Source: Berryella intestinalis (GTDB taxonomy: Bacteria; Actinomycetota; Coriobacteriia; Coriobacteriales; Eggerthellaceae). From it: a stretch of 64,000 nucleotides of DNA. The DNA is taken from positions 1,054,001-1,118,000 of the forward strand of contig NZ_CP009302.1 of assembly GCF_000814825.1 (NCBI RefSeq), given 5' to 3'. The translations under genes and the position numbers were made by a program. The notes below the pieces were generated by a model that worked only from the letters and a program-made list of their open reading frames with translations, was not told where the DNA came from and searched no databases. Shown here in pieces: positions 36,811 to 45,849 of the stretch; the stretch's first letter is position 1; every line of letters begins with the position of its first letter.

Positions 36811-38613
36811 ATGAGCGAAAAGCGCCGCCGCACGTTTTCCGAAGCGCTGAGCAGCGTTCCGTTCTCGCCCTATCTCCACGGCCTTCCCGAGATCCTCTTG
36901 TACCAGGCCCTCACCAAGACCGCGCTGGCCGTGTGCATCTTCGCGCTGAAGCACGCGGCCGCAGCCATCCTCTGGGCCGCAGACAAACCCGCCATCACCA
37001 GCAGCGACATCCCCTTTTTGCTCAGAACGTGGCAAGGGTGGCTCATCTTGTGCATCGGGACGCTCGCGCTGTTCGCCTACGCGGCCTTCGACGTGAACGC
37101 CATGATCATCATGAGCCGCAATATCCTGCATCAGCAGGGCAAGCGCATAACCTCGGTCATCGCCGAAGGGGTTTCGACCCTTCCCCGCCTGCTTTCCCCG
37201 GTCGGGTTCCTCGCGGTGGCCTACCTCGCCTTCATCGCGCCGCTTGCTTTCAGGGAGCTGGGCATCAGCCTGTCGTTTTCCCTTGTGGTCCCCGATTTCA
37301 TCATGTCGGTGGTCCTCGCCGATCCCGCGACTGCGGCGCTGTGGCGCGCCTTCCAGGCCCTCACCGTGTTCGTCAACGTCTCCTGCATACTCACCTTCCA
37401 TTTCATCGTTTTGGGCGACCTCTCCCCCAAAGATGCGATCGTGCAGGCGTTTTCGCTGTTCAGAAGGGAATGGCGCTTCATTCTGAAACGCTATGCCGCC
37501 TTTCTGGCCAAAGCGGCCGGCGTCCTGGCGATCGTCGCTGCGCTGTGCGCCGCTCTTCCCCTCGCCGCACTCGAGCTGTCCGGCGCCGAGGGTTCGGCGC
37601 GCCACACGGCCCTCATCTTCACCCTCGCTTTGTCCCTCATCGGCTTCGGCGGGTTCCTGGCCGTGTTCGGTCCGCTGCAATTCGTATGCCTGACCTCGAT
37701 ATACGAAGCCCTCGTCGATCCGAGCGAAGCGCCCCGGCTCCCGCGGGCGAAGCGCGGGGTCTTCTTCGGCTGCACAGCCGCCGCGGCGGTCGCGCTGTGC
37801 GCGGGCATTGCGGTTCTGGCCGCCCCGTCGTTTAACCAGCTGTTCCCCACGACGACCCCGGTCCAGGTGATAGCGCATCGCGGAGGGGGCTTCCTTTCTA
37901 CCGAGAACACCGCCGAATCCATCGCAGCGGCGGCGCAGCATCGCGTTTACGCCTCGGAGATCGACGTGCAGCGCACGAAAGACGGGCGCTACGTCGTTCA
38001 CCACGACAACACGTTCAAGCGGCTATGCGGCGTCGACCGGGCCGTTTCCGATATGACGCTCGACGAGATCAAGGGGCTGTCCGTGCGCGATCCGAACGAT
38101 CCCGCTCGCTCGGTCCCCATAGCGACGCTCGAAGAGGCGCTCGAGGCGGCGAAGGGCCGCGTGCACCTCTACATCGAGCTGAAGGGGCCGACGGCCGATC
38201 GGGCCATGGCCGACGACGTGTACCGGGCGGTGAGGGACGCGGGCATGCTCGAGCAGTGCTCGATCATCGGATTGGACTACGACCTCATCGACTACGTGGA
38301 ATCCGAGCATCCCGACGCGCAGACCCTCTACCTGTGCTTCTACGCGCTGGGCAACCTCGAGGACCTCAACGCCGACGGCATCGGGCTCGAAGCGGAAAGC
38401 GCGACGCCCGAAAACGTCGAGCGCATAAAGGAGGCGGGCAAGCGCGTCGATGTATGGACCTGCAACGAGCCCCGGACGCTTGCGCGGTTCCTCTTTAGCG
38501 AGGTCGACGGCGTCATAACCGACCGGATAGACTTGGCCGAAGAAACGCTCGATGCGGTCGCGAGCCAGTCCGATCTGGGGCGCGTCGCCTTCTTCGCCAC
38601 GTCGAACCTCTAG
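36811..38613 (+). CDS. Glycerophosphodiester phosphodiesterase with N-terminal membrane domain
   Basis: This is a 600-residue two-part protein. Residues 1 to about 345 form a membrane domain with roughly seven helices, of the type named glycerophosphoryl diester phosphodiesterase membrane domain. The C-terminal part is a GDPD barrel with VIAHRGGGFLSTENTAESI, EIDVQRTKDGRYVVHHDNTF (catalytic His pair and Glu-x-Asp) and an IELKGP strand. It probably cleaves glycerophosphodiesters or related membrane or teichoic acid products at the cell surface. The ATG at 36811 follows GAAAGG. Confidence 0.92.
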   Translation: MSEKRRRTFSEALSSVPFSPYLHGLPEILLYQALTKTALAVCIFALKHAAAAILWAADKPAITSSDIPFLLRTWQGWLILCIGTLALFAYAAFDVNAMIIMSRNILHQQGKRITSVIAEGVSTLPRLLSPVGFLAVAYLAFIAPLAFRELGISLSFSLVVPDFIMSVVLADPATAALWRAFQALTVFVNVSCILTFHFIVLGDLSPKDAIVQAFSLFRREWRFILKRYAAFLAKAAGVLAIVAALCAALPLAALELSGAEGSARHTALIFTLALSLIGFGGFLAVFGPLQFVCLTSIYEALVDPSEAPRLPRAKRGVFFGCTAAAAVALCAGIAVLAAPSFNQLFPTTTPVQVIAHRGGGFLSTENTAESIAAAAQHRVYASEIDVQRTKDGRYVVHHDNTFKRLCGVDRAVSDMTLDEIKGLSVRDPNDPARSVPIATLEEALEAAKGRVHLYIELKGPTADRAMADDVYRAVRDAGMLEQCSIIGLDYDLIDYVESEHPDAQTLYLCFYALGNLEDLNADGIGLEAESATPENVERIKEAGKRVDVWTCNEPRTLARFLFSEVDGVITDRIDLAEETLDAVASQSDLGRVAFFATSNL

Positions 38614-38678
38614 GCGCGACCCCGGCGCCGCCGAGGCGCCCATGGCGCTTGCCGCCTGCGCGGACGCCTCGATCGGAT

Positions 38679-39623
38679 CTAGTCCCGTTCGGGCTCGCGC
38701 GAACCCAGGTAGATGCCGAACAGCACCACGGCTCCGCCCACCACCTGCTGCAAGGAGACCGATTCTCCCAGCACGAGCGCGCCGAACACGACCCCCAGCA
38801 CGGGTATGAGGTTCAGGAGGGACACCGCCGTGGCCGCCGATATGCCCTCGAGTCCCCAGTTGTACAGGATGTAAGCGGCAAACGAGCACCCGACGACGAG
38901 GAAGAGCAGCGCAAGGGCGCTGTCGGGCCCCAACTGCTGCGTCTGGTTCGCATCGACCAGCGCCAGCGGCACGAACAGAAGCGCTCCGAACACGCTCTGG
39001 ACGGCGGAAAGGTCGAACGACGACACCTCGGCCGAAACCTTGCGCACGATGAAGTTGTAGAACGCCCAGGCGACGCCGGCCGCCATGAGGAAGACCACCC
39101 CGGCCAGCTCGTTTCTCCCCGGCTCGACGGGCCCGGAGGCCGACGCGACGATGACGGCCACGCCGATGAACGCGAGCGCCATGCCCGCGACCTGGACGAC
39201 GGTCGGGCGCTTGCGGTAGACCAGGAACTCCAGAAACGCCGTGAGCGCGGGAAACGACGCCACGATAAGCGAGCAGTTCGTTGCGCTCGTGTACTTCACG
39301 CCGATGTTCTCGAAACCGAAATAGCAGGTGATACCCAAAAAGCCCGACAGGGCCACCAGCTTGAGCGTCTCGCGGTCGAACCCGAAGAGCTGGAAGAGCG
39401 CGCCTTGGCCCTCCACGGCCCCCTCGGACAAGCGCGGCGAGCCCTTCATCCGCGCGAAGGCGAACTTGAACAGCATGAACAATGCCGCAGCGCAGGCGAA
39501 GCGGACGAGCCCCGTCGTAAACGGCGCCATCGACTGATAGACGTACTTGGTGGCGACGAAAGAGGCGCTCCAGATGACCATCGACAACGCGGCCGCCAGG
39601 AAATGCGCCCGATACGACCTCAC
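38679..39623 (-). CDS. EamA/DMT-family transporter
   Basis: This 314-residue membrane protein has two EamA repeats (HFLAAALSMVIWSASFVATKYVYQ and the second-half GVVFLMAAGVAWAFYNFIVRK). It begins with GTG at 39623 inside the stop codon of the upstream MocR-like gene (GTGA), so the two are coupled. The longer upstream frame is not used. The divergent ilvA and upstream ridA suggest an exporter for an amino acid or a reactive amine product, but the substrate is unproven. Confidence 0.88.
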   Translation of the reverse strand: MRSYRAHFLAAALSMVIWSASFVATKYVYQSMAPFTTGLVRFACAAALFMLFKFAFARMKGSPRLSEGAVEGQGALFQLFGFDRETLKLVALSGFLGITCYFGFENIGVKYTSATNCSLIVASFPALTAFLEFLVYRKRPTVVQVAGMALAFIGVAVIVASASGPVEPGRNELAGVVFLMAAGVAWAFYNFIVRKVSAEVSSFDLSAVQSVFGALLFVPLALVDANQTQQLGPDSALALLFLVVGCSFAAYILYNWGLEGISAATAVSLLNLIPVLGVVFGALVLGESVSLQQVVGGAVVLFGIYLGSREPERD

Positions 39624-40798
39624 AGGCCCTCCCTCGAACGCAGGCCGGGCGCGAGGAGCACGCCGAGCGCTTCGGGCACCTCGTCCGGGGACATGCCGGC
39701 GTACCCGATGACGAGCGTGCTGCTGCCCTGGGTTCCGCGGCTCCAGTACGAATCGAGGAACCTCACCGCGCAACCCCGTTCCCGATGCGTTTCCCGCACC
39801 GTGCGCGCCAGATCGGACGGGAGGTCGAGGGTGAAGTGGAGGCCCGTCTGGCATCCTCGCACGCGCGAGGACAGCCCCATGCGCTCGAGCGTGGACAGCG
39901 CCGCCTCGAGGGTCGCCCGGTACTTGCGGCGCATGCGGGCCACGTGGCGCGCGAACTCGCCCGATCCGATGAACTCCGCGAGCACCAACTGCTCGAGGTT
40001 GGGTACGGAGTTGGAATGGAACCCCAGCTCGGCGGCGAAGCGCACCGCGAGGTGGGGCGGCAAGACCAGATACCCCGCCCTCACGCCCGGAGCGATGGTG
40101 CGGGAAAAGGTGTTCACGTAGATCACGCGCTCGGTCGCGTCGAGGGCCCGCATGGCCGAAACCGCGCGCCCCTCGTGCACGAACTCGGACTCGTAGTCGT
40201 CTTCCACGATATAGCGCCGCTCATCGGCAGCGGCCCATGCAAGCAGGTCGTAGCGCCTCTGCAGGCTGGTGACCAGACCGGTGGGAACCTGGTGCGAGGG
40301 CAGCACATGGATCATGCGGGCGCCGCTTCTTTCCAGCTCGCGCGGGATCATGCCCTCCTCGTCGATGCGCACGCGCACCGTCTCGATCCCCTCGAATCGG
40401 TAGATCTTCTCCAGGCGCCCGTACCCCGGGTCCTCCAAGGCCATGGATCCGTCGCGGCCCAGCAGGCGGGCTATGATGCTGTAGAGGGACTGGGCTCCGG
40501 CGCCAATGACCACCTGATCGGCCGACACCAGCATCCCACGATGCTCGCGCAGGTGCCCCGCGATGGCGCGGCGCACCTCGACCATGCCCTGGGCCGGAGC
40601 GGGCGCGAGCAGCCGCGCGTCGCTTCGGGACTCCAGCACGTTGCGCGTGATGGACAGCCATTGCTCGTAGGGAAACGACCCGGCAAGCGGGGTCGAACCG
40701 GTGAAGTCGTAGCGGGCCCTCACCCGCTTGCGGCCCGAGAACAAAGGCTCCACCGCAGCGGAAGGGATCCTATCGGCAGCGCGGCCCTCGTCGATCAT
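39620..40798 (-). CDS. MocR-like aminotransferase-fold protein without HTH or PLP lysine
   Basis: This 392-residue protein corresponds to the aminotransferase-like half of MocR regulators (YDFTGSTPLAGSFPYEQW, VEDPGYGRLEKIYRFEG-type segment, YIVEDDYESEF, LPSHQVPTG). It starts directly at that half: the GntR winged helix is missing, and only 14 bases separate it from the ridA stop. The lysine that should hold PLP (NTFSK in MocR proteins) is Arg233 (NTFSRTIAPG, codon CGC). It may bind PLP or an amino acid without catalysis, or act on a partner. It is in an operon with ridA and an EamA exporter. Confidence 0.78.
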   Translation of the reverse strand: MIDEGRAADRIPSAAVEPLFSGRKRVRARYDFTGSTPLAGSFPYEQWLSITRNVLESRSDARLLAPAPAQGMVEVRRAIAGHLREHRGMLVSADQVVIGAGAQSLYSIIARLLGRDGSMALEDPGYGRLEKIYRFEGIETVRVRIDEEGMIPRELERSGARMIHVLPSHQVPTGLVTSLQRRYDLLAWAAADERRYIVEDDYESEFVHEGRAVSAMRALDATERVIYVNTFSRTIAPGVRAGYLVLPPHLAVRFAAELGFHSNSVPNLEQLVLAEFIGSGEFARHVARMRRKYRATLEAALSTLERMGLSSRVRGCQTGLHFTLDLPSDLARTVRETHRERGCAVRFLDSYWSRGTQGSSTLVIGYAGMSPDEVPEALGVLLAPGLRSREGL

Positions 40799-40812
40799 CG
40801 AGCACCCGCGCG

Positions 40813-41190
40813 CTAGCCGACGACGGCTATGACTTCGACCTCGACCAGGGCGCCCTTGGGCAGACGCGCCACCTCGACCGCCGAGCGGCTGGGCAGGTGC
40901 GAGGGGAAGCTTTCGGCGTACACCTCGTTGAACGCGGCGAAGTCGTCCATGTTGTCGAGGAAGCAGGTGGTTTTCACCACCTGGTCGAACGAAGAGCCCG
41001 CAGCCTCGAGGATCGCGCGGACGTTCTTCATCACCTGGGCCGTCTGCGACCTGATGTCGGAACCGACGATCTCGCCGGTCTCGGGATCGAGGGGGATCTG
41101 GCCGCTGGCGAACAGAAAACCGCCCACCACGTTGCCCTGGACGTAGGGACCAATTGCGGCGGGAGCGTGAGGAGTGCTGACGATTTGCAT
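40813..41190 (-). CDS. ridA: RidA family enamine/imine deaminase
   Basis: This 125-residue trimeric deaminase hydrolyses reactive enamines such as 2-aminoacrylate and 2-aminocrotonate released by PLP dehydratases. It shows [27 protein letters not shown], the arginine-bearing region [16 protein letters not shown], and the C-terminal family motif [19 protein letters not shown]. It is divergent from ilvA, whose product is exactly such an enamine, so the pair forms a coherent threonine/serine deamination and detoxification unit. Confidence 0.94.
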   Translation of the reverse strand: MQIVSTPHAPAAIGPYVQGNVVGGFLFASGQIPLDPETGEIVGSDIRSQTAQVMKNVRAILEAAGSSFDQVVKTTCFLDNMDDFAAFNEVYAESFPSHLPSRSAVEVARLPKGALVEVEVIAVVG

Positions 41191-41282
41191 GATGCGGACC
41201 TTTCGAGCGCGAATCAGGAGGATACTGGGAACCTGTTTGCTTTATCCTATACGCACGATAGTAGAGCTGAAAGGGATCCTGC

Positions 41283-42494
41283 ATGTTGACGTTGGAAAAA
41301 TTCGAAGAAGCTGCTGAAAAAGTCCGTCAGGTAACGCAGGAGACCAAGCTCATTTACAGCGCCTACTATTCGGAGGCGACGGGCAACCGCGTCTGGTTCA
41401 AGCCCGAGAACATGCAGCGCACGGGCGCCTACAAGGTGCGCGGGGCGTACTACAAGATCTCCACCCTGACCGACGAGGAGCGCTCCCGCGGCCTGATCAC
41501 GGCAAGCGCGGGCAACCACGCGCAGGGCGTGGCCTACGCCGCCCAGAAGTTCGGCGTGAAGGCCACCATCGTGATGCCCACCACCACGCCGCTCATCAAG
41601 GTCGAGCGCACCAAGGCCTACGGGGCCGACGTCGTGCTGGCAGGCGGCGTGTACGACGAAGCGTGCGAGCACGCCTACCGGCTTGCCGACCAGCACGGCT
41701 ACACCTTCATCCACCCCTTCAACGACCTCACCGTGGCCACCGGCCAGGGAACCATCGCCATGGAGATCGTCCAGGAGCTCCCCTTGGTCGAATACATCCT
41801 CGTGCCCATCGGCGGGGGCGGACTCGCCACCGGCGTGAGCGCGCTTGCCAAGCTGCTGAACCCCAACATCAAGGTGATCGGGGTCGAGCCGGCGGGTGCG
41901 GCCTGCATGAAGGCCTCGTTCGCCGCGGGCGAGGTGGTGAAGCTCGACCACGCCAACACCATCGCCGACGGCACCGCGGTGCTCGAACCGGGAGACAAGC
42001 TGTTCCCCCACCTGCGCGACAACCTCGACGACATCGTCACGGTCGAAGACGACGAGCTGATCGTCGCCTTCCTCGACATGGTGGAAAACCACAAGACCGT
42101 GGTCGAGAACTCGGGCCTGCTCACCGTGGCGGCGCTGTCGCACCTCGGTGTGAGGGACAAGAAGGTCGTGAGCATCCTGTCGGGCGGAAACATGGACGTC
42201 ATCACCATGTCGTCGGTCGTGCAGCGCGGCCTCATCATGCGCGACCGCATCTTCACCGTCTCGGTGCTTCTGCCCGACCGCCCCGGCGAGCTGGTCCGCG
42301 TGGCCGAAACCGTCGCGAACAGCAACGGCAACGTCATCCGCCTCGACCACAACCAGTTCGTGTGCGCGAACCGCAACGCCGCCGTGGAGCTGCGCCTTAC
42401 CATCGAGGCGTTCGGCCACGACCACAAGTACCAGATCGTCCAAGCGCTCAAAGACGCCGGACTGGAAACCGAGATCATCCAAACCCAGCTGTAG
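41283..42494 (+). CDS. ilvA: Threonine ammonia-lyase (PLP-dependent, with ACT domain)
   Basis: This 403-residue enzyme deaminates threonine (and serine) to 2-oxobutyrate (pyruvate). The PLP lysine is Lys51 in RTGAYKVRGA, with SAGNHAQGVA and the glycine-rich GGGGLATG phosphate loop. The C-terminal 75 residues form one ACT-like domain (FTVSVLLPDRPGELVRVAETV). The single domain and length fit the catabolic/short IlvA type often called TdcB-like, not the two-ACT biosynthetic form. The ATG follows GAAAGGG. Confidence 0.93.
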   Translation: MLTLEKFEEAAEKVRQVTQETKLIYSAYYSEATGNRVWFKPENMQRTGAYKVRGAYYKISTLTDEERSRGLITASAGNHAQGVAYAAQKFGVKATIVMPTTTPLIKVERTKAYGADVVLAGGVYDEACEHAYRLADQHGYTFIHPFNDLTVATGQGTIAMEIVQELPLVEYILVPIGGGGLATGVSALAKLLNPNIKVIGVEPAGAACMKASFAAGEVVKLDHANTIADGTAVLEPGDKLFPHLRDNLDDIVTVEDDELIVAFLDMVENHKTVVENSGLLTVAALSHLGVRDKKVVSILSGGNMDVITMSSVVQRGLIMRDRIFTVSVLLPDRPGELVRVAETVANSNGNVIRLDHNQFVCANRNAAVELRLTIEAFGHDHKYQIVQALKDAGLETEIIQTQL

Positions 42495-42529
42495 CGCCGC
42501 ACGAGGCGGCGTCGGTTTCGACGAAACCC

Positions 42530-44308
42530 CTAATCCCGGGAAAGCGCGAAGAAGAGGCGGCGGGCCTCGGCGCCGTACATCTTGGTGTAGCGGTACCATA
42601 GATAGAGGTACTCGCCCACAGGGTCGCCGCAGGCGTCTTTGTACAGCGCCCAGATGAACCAGTAGAAGCTCGCGATCGCCGTGTAGGCGATGCAATGGAA
42701 GAGCTCCTCGTCGGTCGGGGGGCGCCTGAAGTACTGCTCGATCACCTCGCGCGCCCGGTCGAGCGAATAGTCGCTGCAGCAGATGAAGGTGCCCAGGTCG
42801 CTGGCGTAGTCGGACATGCCGGAGTACTCCCAGTCGATAAGGTCCATCCCGCCGTCGTACACGAGGAAGTTCGGCGAGTACGAATCGTTGTGGCACAGGC
42901 AGCGGCGGGCTCCGATGGCTCGGGCGCGCTCGGCGACCCAATCCATCATGTCCGCGATCTCCCGGTAATCCTTGAACATCAGGCGCCTCTGGGCGTCCAG
43001 CAGCCCCGTGGTCTCCTTGGTCTTCTGGTAGACGTCGAAGTCGAAGCCGGAATCGCCCTCGTAGGAATGGAGGGTGTTCAGCATCGCAAGCGCTTGCGCG
43101 ACCTGATCCGGGTCGCCGTAGTCGAGCTCGGCGCACTCATTCAGGTAGCGGGAGATCTTCCAGCCCTCGTCCTCGTCCTCGTGCAGATAGGTCGAATCGA
43201 GTCCGAGCGAGCTCGCAACGCGCTGCGAGAACGTCTCGCTCTTCCTATTGACGAGGTCTTCGGTTCCGGCGCCCGGATGACGGTACACGTAGGCCCTTTC
43301 GGCAACCGCGAAGCGAAACGACAGGTTGGTAAGCCCCTGCTTGATGGGGACGATGTCGCGAATATCCTGCTTGGCGCAGCCAAGCACCGCGCAGATGTTG
43401 TCCATGATCCGAGAATCGATGTTGTCGATGAACGCCGAATCGAACGCGCGCAGTTCATCGAGGGAATCGAATTCCCAGATCTCGCCCGGCTCGTAGCAGC
43501 GCATCACCATGTCGAGCCTATCGACGTTGTCCAGGTAGACGTCCTCCCAGAGCTTTCCGATCGTCGTATGGTGGTCGTAAACGGCGTTAAGCTCCCTTAG
43601 GAAGCCCTCGCAAAATGCACGGTCCCAGTACGTATGCCCCATCATCACCCACGCGTCGCGCCCTCCGACGGTGGCGCCCGTGATGCGCCGATCGGCGCCC
43701 TCCGTCTCCAGGCAGTACTCGTCGGTCTCCCCTTCCACGTACAGGGCCGAGTAGTACGAACGGTAGACGTAGCGGTCGAACGGGTTCGCCGTGAAATAGT
43801 CGTCCGACGAGCACACGTAGGTGTTGCCCAGGATCGACTCCACGCATTTAACGGTCGAATGGTTGTTGCGGGACGCATACTCGTTGTTCACGACGATCGA
43901 TACGCCGAATTCGTCGCCCAGGTAGAAGAACTTCTCCTTCATGTACCCGACGACGACCGTGATGTCGTCGATCCCCGCTTCTTTGAGCTGGCGGATCTGG
44001 CGCTCGATGAGCACCTCGCCCTTCACGCGCAGCAGGCCCTTGGGCGTTTCGTAGGACAGGGGCACGAAGCGGGACGACAGCCCGGCCGCCATGATGACCG
44101 CATTGCGCACCCTGTAGGGATCGAGCAGCCGAAGGCCCTTGGGGTTCACCTCGTTCGCCTCGCTCAGGCAGCCGTCGAGGCGCAGGCGCTCCACCGACGA
44201 ATCAACCGAATCGAGCGAAAGACCCGTCGCCTCGGAAATGAACCGGCGCGTCGAACCCGGATGGCCGACGCAGCAGTTCAGAATGGAGAAATCGGACGAA
44301 TTGAGCAT
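42530..44308 (-). CDS. HTH - phosphocholine cytidylyltransferase (LicC-like) - choline kinase (LicA-like) fusion
   Basis: This is a 592-residue three-part protein. Residues 1-65 look like a small winged helix (RRFISEATGLSLDSVDSSVERLRLDG). Residues 68 to about 290 are a nucleotidyltransferase with AVIMAAGLSSRF and TPKGLLRVKGEVLIERQI. The C-terminal 290 residues are a choline/aminoglycoside-type kinase with catalytic loop CHNDSYSPNF and metal-binding LIDWEYSG. The two enzyme domains would phosphorylate choline (or a similar alcohol) and activate it as a CDP derivative for decorating surface polymers, as LicA and LicC do separately. The substrate is inferred from domains. Confidence 0.88.
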   Translation of the reverse strand: MLNSSDFSILNCCVGHPGSTRRFISEATGLSLDSVDSSVERLRLDGCLSEANEVNPKGLRLLDPYRVRNAVIMAAGLSSRFVPLSYETPKGLLRVKGEVLIERQIRQLKEAGIDDITVVVGYMKEKFFYLGDEFGVSIVVNNEYASRNNHSTVKCVESILGNTYVCSSDDYFTANPFDRYVYRSYYSALYVEGETDEYCLETEGADRRITGATVGGRDAWVMMGHTYWDRAFCEGFLRELNAVYDHHTTIGKLWEDVYLDNVDRLDMVMRCYEPGEIWEFDSLDELRAFDSAFIDNIDSRIMDNICAVLGCAKQDIRDIVPIKQGLTNLSFRFAVAERAYVYRHPGAGTEDLVNRKSETFSQRVASSLGLDSTYLHEDEDEGWKISRYLNECAELDYGDPDQVAQALAMLNTLHSYEGDSGFDFDVYQKTKETTGLLDAQRRLMFKDYREIADMMDWVAERARAIGARRCLCHNDSYSPNFLVYDGGMDLIDWEYSGMSDYASDLGTFICCSDYSLDRAREVIEQYFRRPPTDEELFHCIAYTAIASFYWFIWALYKDACGDPVGEYLYLWYRYTKMYGAEARRLFFALSRD

Positions 44309-44329
44309 ACCTGATCCCGTTCACCTCAA

Positions 44330-44376
44330 AAACGACGGCGCGCCCCGCGAAAGACAGCGTCGTTTCGCAGGGCGCC
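44330..44376 (-). terminator. Two overlapping hairpins between the NCS1 and LicCA genes
   Basis: In the leftward direction, a stem GGCGCCCTGCGAAA / TTTCGCGGGGCGCGCC (imperfect) and a stem AAACGACG / CGTCGTTT share bases, so only one can form fully. The second is followed by a T-run, like an intrinsic terminator. They lie after the NCS1 stop and before the LicCA start. Confidence 0.5.
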
Positions 44377-44404
44377 TGAACAAACGCGGCCCCGACCCGA
44401 AAAG

Positions 44405-45841
44405 CTAGACTATCTCGAGGTCGCTGCGGTCGCGCAGAAGCAGCGCGCGGATCGAGGAGACGCGCGAAAGGGCGTAGTACAGACCCGCCGCGAACACGGC
44501 CGTGAAGCCCGAGCCCGTGAGGAAGCAGAACAGGGGGCTTTGGATGCTGCCGGTGATCGGGTTGTACACGAACACGAGGGCGACGACGAGGGTCGCGAGG
44601 ATCGTCGAGACGCCCACCCAGTTCACTCCCCCCTTGAACCGGTAGCAATCATGCCCCTCGCGGTAGTACAGCCCCTTGATCGACAGCTTGCGGCGGCGCA
44701 GCACGATGAGGTCGACGAACATGATGCCGATGATGGGGCCTTGGATGTAGGCCGCTATGGAGATGAACTGGCCGAAATTCGCCGTGACCTCCCCGGTGAA
44801 CGCGAGGACGGACACGTAGACCGCCGAAAGCGCCACCAAAACGCGATAGTCGATCTTGGGCCAGGCGGCCTTGAGCACCAAGACGTTGACGTAGGACCCG
44901 ACGGCCTGGGTCCCGATGTTGGCGAACGCGACCAGCATCAGCGACAGAAGCGCGACCTGCGGACCCAGAAGCGCCAGCATGACCGTGGGGTCGCTTTCCA
45001 GCGTCCCTGAGACCAGGAACATGACGATGGCCATCACGCCCCCGATGAACACGAAAAGCGGCGCGATGAAGCCGTAGGCCGCAACGGTGCCCCAGTACCC
45101 GCCGCGCTCGGTGCGGCACAGGCGCGGAAGGACCATGGCCTGGGTCGACCAGCTGAACGAGAACGCCACCATGCCCTCGGCCGCGAGCGCATAGGCCTCG
45201 AGGCCGTTTCCGCCGAGTTCGGAGAGGTCGGGGCGGTACGCGACGATATCGCCGAGGGGAGCCATCGTGAAGCACAGGACCAAGACGATGACGCCGATGG
45301 CCAGAAGGACGGTGACGAGGATGCGCGAGGTCCACTTGATGACGCCGGGACCCCCGATGGCGATGAGCGAGCCTCCCAGAACGCTCACGATGCTGAGCAC
45401 GCTGACCGCCTCGGGGGCAACCGGCACCCCGAAGCCCGCCGCGATCTGGGCGATGGACGACCCGAACATGTTGGCGGCGACCGCATACCAAAACCAGTTC
45501 CCCAAAATGACGGCCGTGGCGAACACCCTCACCCCGCGCTCGCCCAGAACGGCGCGCAGGTACACCCACAGGTCGATCCCGTAGCGCACCGACAGCACGA
45601 CGGGCAGGCACTCCACGATGAGGAAGATGCCGCCGACGGCGAAGGTGACCAGCAAAAGCTGGGGAAAGCTGAGAAGGGACGCAGAGAGCGCGCCTTGGGA
45701 ATAGCACCAGGTGGCGATGGCGAAGCCGCCGGTGACCAGCAGCGTATCCCAAAAGCCGTACTGACGCTCGCTCTTCTTGACGGGAACCAAGCCGAAGATG
45801 GCCTCGGCGTTCACGCGCTGCGCGATGGAATGCTTCGACAT
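44405..45841 (-). CDS. NCS1-family permease (cytosine/purine type)
   Basis: This 478-residue permease has about twelve helices. It begins with a short cytoplasmic tail (NAEAIFGLVPVKKSERQYGFWDT), then FAIATWCYSQGALSAS, typical of nucleobase:cation symporter-1 proteins. The central GMVAFSFSWSTQAMVLPRLCRTERGG and a VLVLKAAWPKIDYRVL segment also fit. NCS1 substrates include cytosine, purines, hydantoins and thiamine; this one is unknown. Eight bases upstream is a 56-residue membrane protein gene, and downstream is the LicC-LicA fusion gene. The start at 45841 follows AGGGGG. Confidence 0.87.
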   Translation of the reverse strand: MSKHSIAQRVNAEAIFGLVPVKKSERQYGFWDTLLVTGGFAIATWCYSQGALSASLLSFPQLLLVTFAVGGIFLIVECLPVVLSVRYGIDLWVYLRAVLGERGVRVFATAVILGNWFWYAVAANMFGSSIAQIAAGFGVPVAPEAVSVLSIVSVLGGSLIAIGGPGVIKWTSRILVTVLLAIGVIVLVLCFTMAPLGDIVAYRPDLSELGGNGLEAYALAAEGMVAFSFSWSTQAMVLPRLCRTERGGYWGTVAAYGFIAPLFVFIGGVMAIVMFLVSGTLESDPTVMLALLGPQVALLSLMLVAFANIGTQAVGSYVNVLVLKAAWPKIDYRVLVALSAVYVSVLAFTGEVTANFGQFISIAAYIQGPIIGIMFVDLIVLRRRKLSIKGLYYREGHDCYRFKGGVNWVGVSTILATLVVALVFVYNPITGSIQSPLFCFLTGSGFTAVFAAGLYYALSRVSSIRALLLRDRSDLEIV

Positions 45842-45849
45842 GTCGCCCC

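Noticed and set aside
40799-41284. N-terminal extension of the MocR-like protein through ridA
   Set aside because: The frame stays open there but its translation is Arg/Pro/Gly-rich with no winged helix, and ridA in another frame is clearly the real gene.
41247-43136. Long open frame opposite ilvA
   Set aside because: Long antisense frames are common at this GC content; the composition is His/Arg/Gly-rich and ilvA is strongly conserved on the other strand.
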